9,319 bases of DNA. Source: Alphaproteobacteria bacterium. GTDB taxonomy: Bacteria > Pseudomonadota > Alphaproteobacteria > Rickettsiales > UBA8987. The first letter of the stretch is position 1. The number at the start of each line of letters is the position of its first letter. This document shows positions 5,410-9,319 of this stretch, in pieces. The notes under the pieces were generated by a model. The model was given only the letters and a program-made list of their open reading frames with translations, searched no databases and was not told the DNA's origin. The stretch covers positions 1 through 9,319 of the forward strand of contig DQGZ01000026.1 of NCBI GenBank assembly GCA_003531345.1, read 5' to 3'. The position numbers and the translations under genes are program-made.

Positions 5410-6951
5410 CTACTGAATTATCTCAATTGGTTCATCGCCTTCTGTTATAGGTCTGTCAAAGCGTATATCCCTGTTGACGAATATTTTTATCCGTGTGCCT
5501 TGTTCAACTGTTATTCGTGGGTTTTTTTCAAACATACGGTCAGCAATGTTGGTTATATTGCCACCTAACTGGTCAACCGCCTGACGCACAGCCTGAGTTG
5601 TTGGTGAGCTGGTATCTATTACCTGTCCTTGAGTTCCAACTTGCGTATTATTCTGGGCGCCTGTCAATTCCTCTGCTGCATAGGCAAAGCCAATAGTAAT
5701 GGAACTCAGTAATATAGCGCTGCCAAATATATCTAAAAACCTGTTATCAAGCTGACCACGAACCCCAGCACGACCTAAAAAGTCAGTTGCTATCATGCCA
5801 TCACTTCCTTCATCAAATACCGCATCTATCCCGTCTGGTCTTATAACCCTTGTCCATATCACAAGCACTCGTGACCTGCCAAACCTGAACTCCTGATTGT
5901 CAACATCAAAAGCACCAATAAGCCTTGAACCTTTGGGTATTAATATCCTTTTGCTACTTTCTGCATAAACATCCCTTGAAACTATAGCACGAAGCCTTCC
6001 TGGTAAATCAGTGTTGATAGCAGTTTCAAGAACTGCATCAATAACCTTACCCTGAAGTATAACGCTATCTAAGTGCCAAGTTTTTGTGGTTAATGTTTGT
6101 TCTGCTGGTGTTGGTTCTAAACGGAAAACTTCCTCCTCAGGTGCATCCTCGCCTTCTTCAGAAGTTTCTTCATCTCTTGGTTCTAGTCCTTGAACCAGCA
6201 TCATCGGTGCCTGCATCTTCTGCATCTGATTTTGTGACTCATCCTGTAGATTTGGCGCTGCTGCTGTGTCATTTCCTAGTGGTAGGTCAGCCATGCCTGG
6301 TGGTTCACCCATTCCTTCGTCATCTAGTGGTGGCAGACCAGGTATCTCATCACTACTGGATAGCCCACCAATATCAAACGGGTTTTTAAAAGTTTGTGAA
6401 GTGCCGCTGTTTTGAGAATTGTTTGAACGTGACTGACCACCACCCTGTGAATTATTACTCTGCCTTGGTAGTATGTCCCTTGGTGAAGGTGCATCAATAG
6501 ATATTTCTGAAGGTGGTTCAATAACTGGCGGCGGCGGTGCAGGGGGTATTATATCGGTTGCCTTTACCTGCTCTACCTGTTCAATAACTGGTGGCACTTC
6601 AGTATTCTGTGCAACTTTACCCACCTCTTTTTTTTCCATTCGCTCTTTTTCAGTTTTAGCAGGTGGTGGAACATCTGGCTCTTTGCCAATAGTGAACTGG
6701 TACAAGAAATAAATGACCACTAAAGAAGCGGCTGCAATAAGAAATATATTCTTCTGGCTGTTCTCTGCAATTTTTGGTCTGTCGCCAAGCAAAAGGTCTT
6801 CATCATCTTCATCTTTTTTTTCACCTTTCCCATCTAAAACGTCTGATGATGGAAGCTTGGAGCTATCACCATCAAGGTCAATATCAGGTGCGTCATCGTC
6901 ATCATCAAAAGGCTCAAAATCATCATCATTGTTTTTATTTTTATCAACCAT
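5410..6951 (-). CDS. virB10: Type IV secretion core protein VirB10 (TrbI family)
   Basis: VirB10 spans both membranes: anchored in the inner membrane, it crosses the periplasm and forms the outer-membrane pore with VirB9 and VirB7, changing shape in response to the ATPases. From ATG 6951 it is 513 residues: a very acidic cytoplasmic segment (about 8-57, with runs of Asp), a membrane helix (69-86), a Pro-rich periplasmic stretch (about 94-150), a long Ser/Asn/Gly/Gln-rich and acidic linker (about 160-290), then the TrbI/VirB10 C-terminal domain (about 295-500) with the paired antenna helices around FLDIFGSAILLSSITIGFAYA (405-425) and the ending IKIFVNRDIRF. An ATG at 7017 would add 22 residues that overlap virB9; 6951 is preferred because a good Shine-Dalgarno AAGG precedes it at 7 nt and the acidic N-terminus then begins at once. 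It starts 4 nt after virB9, suggesting coupled translation. Very sure. Confidence 0.96.
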   Translation of the reverse strand: MVDKNKNNDDDFEPFDDDDDAPDIDLDGDSSKLPSSDVLDGKGEKKDEDDEDLLLGDRPKIAENSQKNIFLIAAASLVVIYFLYQFTIGKEPDVPPPAKTEKERMEKKEVGKVAQNTEVPPVIEQVEQVKATDIIPPAPPPPVIEPPSEISIDAPSPRDILPRQSNNSQGGGQSRSNNSQNSGTSQTFKNPFDIGGLSSSDEIPGLPPLDDEGMGEPPGMADLPLGNDTAAAPNLQDESQNQMQKMQAPMMLVQGLEPRDEETSEEGEDAPEEEVFRLEPTPAEQTLTTKTWHLDSVILQGKVIDAVLETAINTDLPGRLRAIVSRDVYAESSKRILIPKGSRLIGAFDVDNQEFRFGRSRVLVIWTRVIRPDGIDAVFDEGSDGMIATDFLGRAGVRGQLDNRFLDIFGSAILLSSITIGFAYAAEELTGAQNNTQVGTQGQVIDTSSPTTQAVRQAVDQLGGNITNIADRMFEKNPRITVEQGTRIKIFVNRDIRFDRPITEGDEPIEIIQ

Positions 6952-6955
6952 ATCC

Positions 6956-7855
6956 CTACCTTGTTTGCTGCATATTCTCGTTAAAAACTGAAACTGCTTC
7001 AGAGCCGAAATAGACATTAATCTGCGGGGAAACTACATCAATAATGTAATAACCATTGGCAATATTATAACCCGTAGGTATTTCTCCGCCATCGTTTGAA
7101 ACTATTCTGAATGTTGGTTGCATAGACTGGTTGAAACGAAGGTAGGTTTTTGTACCATCATCAAAAACTTCAGATGGTGAAATAGCCTCAGGGCCAGTAA
7201 GAGTATAATTGTAGTTATAATTATTTCCCATTACAGGGCTCATACCTGGCATGGTGGTCTGGTTGAAGTTCCCCATCATTCCCATTGGCTGCTGCATCAT
7301 TGGTTGTACTGGAAAAGCCTGCGGTTGCGGCATCATATTTGCCCCTGGAACATAACCACTTGGAATTGCTACGTCAGGCACGGTTGCATTCATGTTCTGT
7401 GACATCATGCTATAAGGGTTAGCTGAAAGATTATTCTCTTCAGAGTCAGGGTAGTAGAACCTTACTAAATAAACTATCTCAGACAAGCTCTGCATTATGG
7501 ATGAAAGTTCTATCTGGTAATTTCTTTTATCCGTAACCACTGTCATATTAGTAAGTACATCGGGCGCTATGGCTTTTATGAATATTCTGTTCTTCTGTGG
7601 TGTAAGTTTGAAATAACCTGAATTACCCACAGAAATAGTTTTTATCTTTTCGCTATCTTCAAACTGGATAGTAGTTTGATAACCAAAGGTTGTGGTTATT
7701 CTATAAACGTCATTCTTGCCATAGATTAACGTCCTTATTCTGGAGTCAGAGCCAACCACTTCAAGCGCCGAAACAGATACGGATGCCAAGATAAGTCCTA
7801 TTGCAAGGATGTATGTACTAAAATTGCGTAGCATTAATTTCTTCGTTAATGTCAT
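6956..7855 (-). CDS. virB9: Type IV secretion core protein VirB9 (CagX family)
   Basis: VirB9 is a periplasmic/outer-membrane subunit of the secretion core complex, binding VirB7 and the C-terminal domain of VirB10. Read from ATG 7855 it has 299 residues: signal peptide to about residue 30 (hydrophobic ILAIGLILASVSVSA-type core ending in SVSA), an N-terminal beta domain (about 31-135, with IRTLIYGKNDVYRI and the FKLTPQKNRIFIKA segment), a Met/Pro/Gln/Asn-rich linker (about 142-218), and the C-terminal VirB10-binding domain (about 220-295) with FDDGTKTYLRF and the NGYYIIDVVSPQINVYFG strand. Possible starts are TTG 7861, ATG 7855 and ATG 7834; the last still leaves a complete signal peptide (292 residues) and cuts the overlap with virB8 to 17 nt, so the start is open. 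The overlap implies translational coupling. The Met-rich linker is unusual (13 Met in about 77 residues). Very sure of family. Confidence 0.95.
   Translation of the reverse strand: MTLTKKLMLRNFSTYILAIGLILASVSVSALEVVGSDSRIRTLIYGKNDVYRITTTFGYQTTIQFEDSEKIKTISVGNSGYFKLTPQKNRIFIKAIAPDVLTNMTVVTDKRNYQIELSSIMQSLSEIVYLVRFYYPDSEENNLSANPYSMMSQNMNATVPDVAIPSGYVPGANMMPQPQAFPVQPMMQQPMGMMGNFNQTTMPGMSPVMGNNYNYNYTLTGPEAISPSEVFDDGTKTYLRFNQSMQPTFRIVSNDGGEIPTGYNIANGYYIIDVVSPQINVYFGSEAVSVFNENMQQTR
6959..6962 (-). promoter_or_regulatory. Ribosome binding site deciding the virB10 start
   Basis: On the minus strand AAGG ends 7 nt before the ATG at 6951, directly before the virB9 stop codon TAG (6958-6956). It is the clearest Shine-Dalgarno match among the genes here and supports 6951 over the upstream ATG at 7017. 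Confidence 0.55.
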
Positions 7856-8531
7856 AATCAATTATTTGCAGACCAAGTGGGTTTAGGTACCTGTCTGCTT
7901 CACTTAACCCAGCATCAATATAAGCATATTTAAGCGAGATTAAGTAACTTTTTTTCCACTCAGGCGCATTATCTTTACTTCTGGTAGAAATTTTTGACTT
8001 ATCAACTCTGACCTGTATCAGCTTCTGGTTTTCATCAATGTCAGTGATGGACTTAATCTTTGTTTCAACCTTAAAATCCATGCCGAAACCAAGAGGGCTA
8101 TTAGGGTTGCTGGGGGATATTGAGGCGTTGAATTCATCATATACCTGTTGGGTGGAAAACAGCCTTACTATAGTGTAGTAATTATATATATGCTCTACAC
8201 TGCTGTAATTCTCACGTGCCAGAATATATCTTACTAGTGATGAGTTCCTAAGCGCTTTGTCGGCCGCAAGCTCTCTTATTGCTTCATTATTTACCTTGGT
8301 AACTACGCCAGTATTATCTTCAACCTGAACAATAAAAGGTTCATAAACCTTTTCATTATTAAGCGCAATTACACCAGAGATGGTAAAGCCGAATATTACT
8401 ACCATGCCAATAACCAGCAAAAATAACACGTTACGCTGAATGAGAACGGTCTCATACCTGTCCTGATACCAGTTTTTTACCTGATTATAGGTCTTCTCTG
8501 CGTTTTTTACTTTGTCTATGATCTTTTTCAC
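7818..8531 (-). CDS. virB8: Type IV secretion inner-membrane protein VirB8
   Basis: VirB8 is a bitopic inner-membrane protein with a periplasmic NTF2-like domain that nucleates assembly of the secretion complex and contacts VirB9 and VirB10. The 237 residues show a short basic/coiled cytoplasmic segment (1-33), one membrane helix (about 34-56, LFLLVIGMVVIFGFTISGVIA) and the periplasmic domain (about 65-232) with the conserved NYYTIVRLFSTQQVYDEF region (117-134) and the closing YLNPLGLQIIDYDI motif (215-228), where NPLG is the family hallmark. The start is GTG at 8531; no ATG upstream is in frame within the spacer, and no clear Shine-Dalgarno site is present. It is the first gene of the virB8-virB11 cluster and has its own extended -10 promoter about 25 nt upstream. 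Rickettsiales often carry two virB8/virB9 copies; only one is visible here. Very sure. Confidence 0.95.
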   Translation of the reverse strand: MKKIIDKVKNAEKTYNQVKNWYQDRYETVLIQRNVLFLLVIGMVVIFGFTISGVIALNNEKVYEPFIVQVEDNTGVVTKVNNEAIRELAADKALRNSSLVRYILARENYSSVEHIYNYYTIVRLFSTQQVYDEFNASISPSNPNSPLGFGMDFKVETKIKSITDIDENQKLIQVRVDKSKISTRSKDNAPEWKKSYLISLKYAYIDAGLSEADRYLNPLGLQIIDYDINEEINATQF

Positions 8532-8555
8532 GTGGTAGAAATTAATACTTGGTTA

Positions 8556-8564
8556 ATTATACCA
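8556..8564 (-). promoter_or_regulatory. Extended -10 promoter of the virB8-virB11 operon
   Basis: On the minus strand the spacer reads TGGTATAAT: a perfect TATAAT hexamer (8561-8556) with the extended -10 TG at the correct distance. The -35 region 17 nt upstream (about 8584-8579, TGTAAT) is poor, as is common for extended -10 promoters. Transcription would begin near 8549, giving a leader of only about 18 nt before the GTG of virB8. Together with the hairpin after lolD, this argues that the virB genes form their own transcription unit. Confidence 0.6.
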
Positions 8565-8597
8565 TAAATTTTAACTAAATTACAGAAAATTAAGCTT

Positions 8598-8622
8598 AAA
8601 ACCAATTAGAATAATTAACTGG
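8598..8622 (-). terminator. Probable rho-independent terminator of lolD
   Basis: In the lolD reading direction, immediately after the stop codon, CCAGTTA and TAATTGG (8622-8616 and 8608-8602) form a 7-bp stem with one G-U wobble and a 7-nt loop, followed by TTTT (8601-8598). The stem is AT-rich and the T-run short, so termination may be partial. It lies upstream of the virB8 promoter. Confidence 0.45.
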
Positions 8623-8623
8623 A

Positions 8624-9295
8624 TTAAATTAACCTTCCATCTTTTATTGTAATAACTCTGGATGCCCTATCAGAAATTTCTTTATTGTGTGTTGCAATTA
8701 CAAGGGTTGAATTGTTTTCCCTTACCAACCCCCAGAAAAGCTCAATGATATTTGCTGAGTTTTCGCTATCCAGATTGCCAGTTGGTTCATCTGCAATTAT
8801 GAGTTTTGTCTTATTGGCAAGCGCCCTTGCAATTGCAACTCTCTGTTGTTGCCCGCCAGAAAGTTGGAAGGGCTTGTGCTTTACCCTATCCTGCAATCCC
8901 ACCTTTACTAGAACCTCATAGGCAGATATTTCCGCCAGTTTTTTATCAACACCAGAAATTAGCATTGGCATCATCACATTTTGCAATGCGGTGAAATCAG
9001 CAAGTAAATGGTGGTATTGGTAAACAAAGCCTAAATACTTATTCCTTATTTCAGTTCTTTTAGCATCAGATATATTTCTTATGTCATGATTAAATATCTC
9101 AAGGTTGCCGCTGTCAAAATCCATTAATCCACTTACTATCTGAAGTAATGTAGATTTGCCAGATCCGCTATAACCGATCAATGCTATCATCTCGCCTGAG
9201 TTTATTTCAAGGCTAATATCTTTCAGTACGTGTAGCTTTTCCTTGCCCTGATCAAAGGACTTGTTGAGGTTGGTAGTTTTTAGGATAACAGACAT
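8624..9295 (-). CDS. lolD: Lipoprotein-releasing ABC transporter ATPase LolD
   Basis: LolD is the ATPase of the LolCDE (or LolCD) complex, which extracts mature lipoproteins from the inner membrane and passes them to LolA for delivery to the outer membrane. The 223 residues form one complete ABC domain of the usual LolD length: Walker A GYSGSGKST (41-49), Q-loop around Gln93 followed by YHHLLADFTALQNVMMP, the LolD/MacB-type ExxN region, signature LSGGQQQRVAIARAL (145-159), Walker B LIIADEPTGNLD (165-176) and H-loop ATHN (His203). MacB or FtsE ATPases are similar, but the HHLL-DFTALQNVMMP segment and stand-alone size favour LolD. The membrane partner LolC/E is not in the window and may lie beyond the right edge, upstream. 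The ATG at 9295 abuts a tandem repeat and has no Shine-Dalgarno site. Sure. Confidence 0.9.
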   Translation of the reverse strand: MSVILKTTNLNKSFDQGKEKLHVLKDISLEINSGEMIALIGYSGSGKSTLLQIVSGLMDFDSGNLEIFNHDIRNISDAKRTEIRNKYLGFVYQYHHLLADFTALQNVMMPMLISGVDKKLAEISAYEVLVKVGLQDRVKHKPFQLSGGQQQRVAIARALANKTKLIIADEPTGNLDSENSANIIELFWGLVRENNSTLVIATHNKEISDRASRVITIKDGRLI

Positions 9296-9319
9296 TTAAG
9301 TTGTTAAGTTGTTAAGTTG
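9296..9319. repeat. Tandem 8-bp repeat directly before lolD
   Basis: Three perfect copies of TTAAGTTG (CAACTTAA on the lolD strand) occupy 9296-9319. They abut the lolD start codon and run to the window edge, so the true copy number is unknown. They occupy the place where a ribosome binding site would be and supply none. An 8-bp unit in this position could change spacing or expression by slippage; that is inference. Confidence 0.75.

Noticed and set aside
5493..5696. Plus-strand open frame inside virB10
   Set aside because: It is antisense to the conserved TrbI domain, has no ribosome site and no recognisable protein family.
6084..6991. Several plus-strand open frames opposite the virB10 linker
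   Set aside because: They are shadows of low-complexity virB10 codons; their products are Ser- or His/Leu-rich by mirror coding.
8529..8534. CACGTG palindrome at the virB8 start as a regulator site
   Set aside because: A six-base palindrome overlapping the GTG start codon, with no extended dyad around it.
8685..8994. Plus-strand open frames inside lolD
   Set aside because: They lie opposite the ABC signature and Walker B coding sequence and show no independent features.

Overview
The window looks like a piece of an alphaproteobacterial chromosome, most likely from Rickettsiales or a related host-associated lineage. The grounds are a compact virB8-virB9-virB10-virB11 type IV secretion cluster of the kind conserved in Rickettsiales, moderately AT-rich coding sequence, a CtrA-type TTAA-N7-TTAA motif, and a palindromic GTCATTGCGA...TCGCAATGAC intergenic element. 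The order-level assignment is inference. No rRNA, tRNA, CRISPR array, transposase or integrase is visible.

Layout, left to right: (i) the first 114 codons of lipB (octanoyltransferase), minus strand, cut by the left edge; (ii) a 139-nt gap holding the palindromic element and a 10-bp inverted repeat; (iii) mreB, minus strand; (iv) a 141-nt divergent control region with a CtrA-like box; (v) the only plus-strand gene, an 877-residue divergent relative of bacterial phosphoenolpyruvate carboxylase (PEPC) whose key His/Arg loop is substituted; (vi) a 50-nt convergent gap with a weak hairpin; (vii) virB11, virB10, virB9 and virB8, minus strand, so transcribed in the order virB8 to virB11; (viii) a 92-nt gap with a terminator-like hairpin for lolD and a strong extended -10 promoter for the virB genes; (ix) lolD, minus strand, preceded by three abutting copies of an 8-bp repeat that run to the right edge. 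No gene-free stretch exceeds 300 bases.

How the genes work together: VirB8, VirB9 and VirB10 form the periplasm-spanning and outer-membrane core of a type IV secretion machine, and VirB11 is its cytoplasmic hexameric ATPase. virB8/virB9 overlap, virB9/virB10 are 4 nt apart, and virB10/virB11 are separated by a 77-nt spacer that can form alternative hairpins. The coupling ATPase gene virD4, usual after virB11 in Rickettsiales, is not here. lolD (lipoprotein export), mreB (cell shape) and lipB (lipoate synthesis) are housekeeping genes.

The most unusual item is the PEPC-like gene. It keeps much of the PEPC motif series, including the HPT motif, the two presumed metal ligands and two phosphate-binding arginines, but has FYWGGG where active enzymes have FHGRGG, and it lacks the usual RNTG C-terminus. 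It is also visibly more AT-rich than its neighbours, sits beside the secretion locus, and may be under CtrA control.
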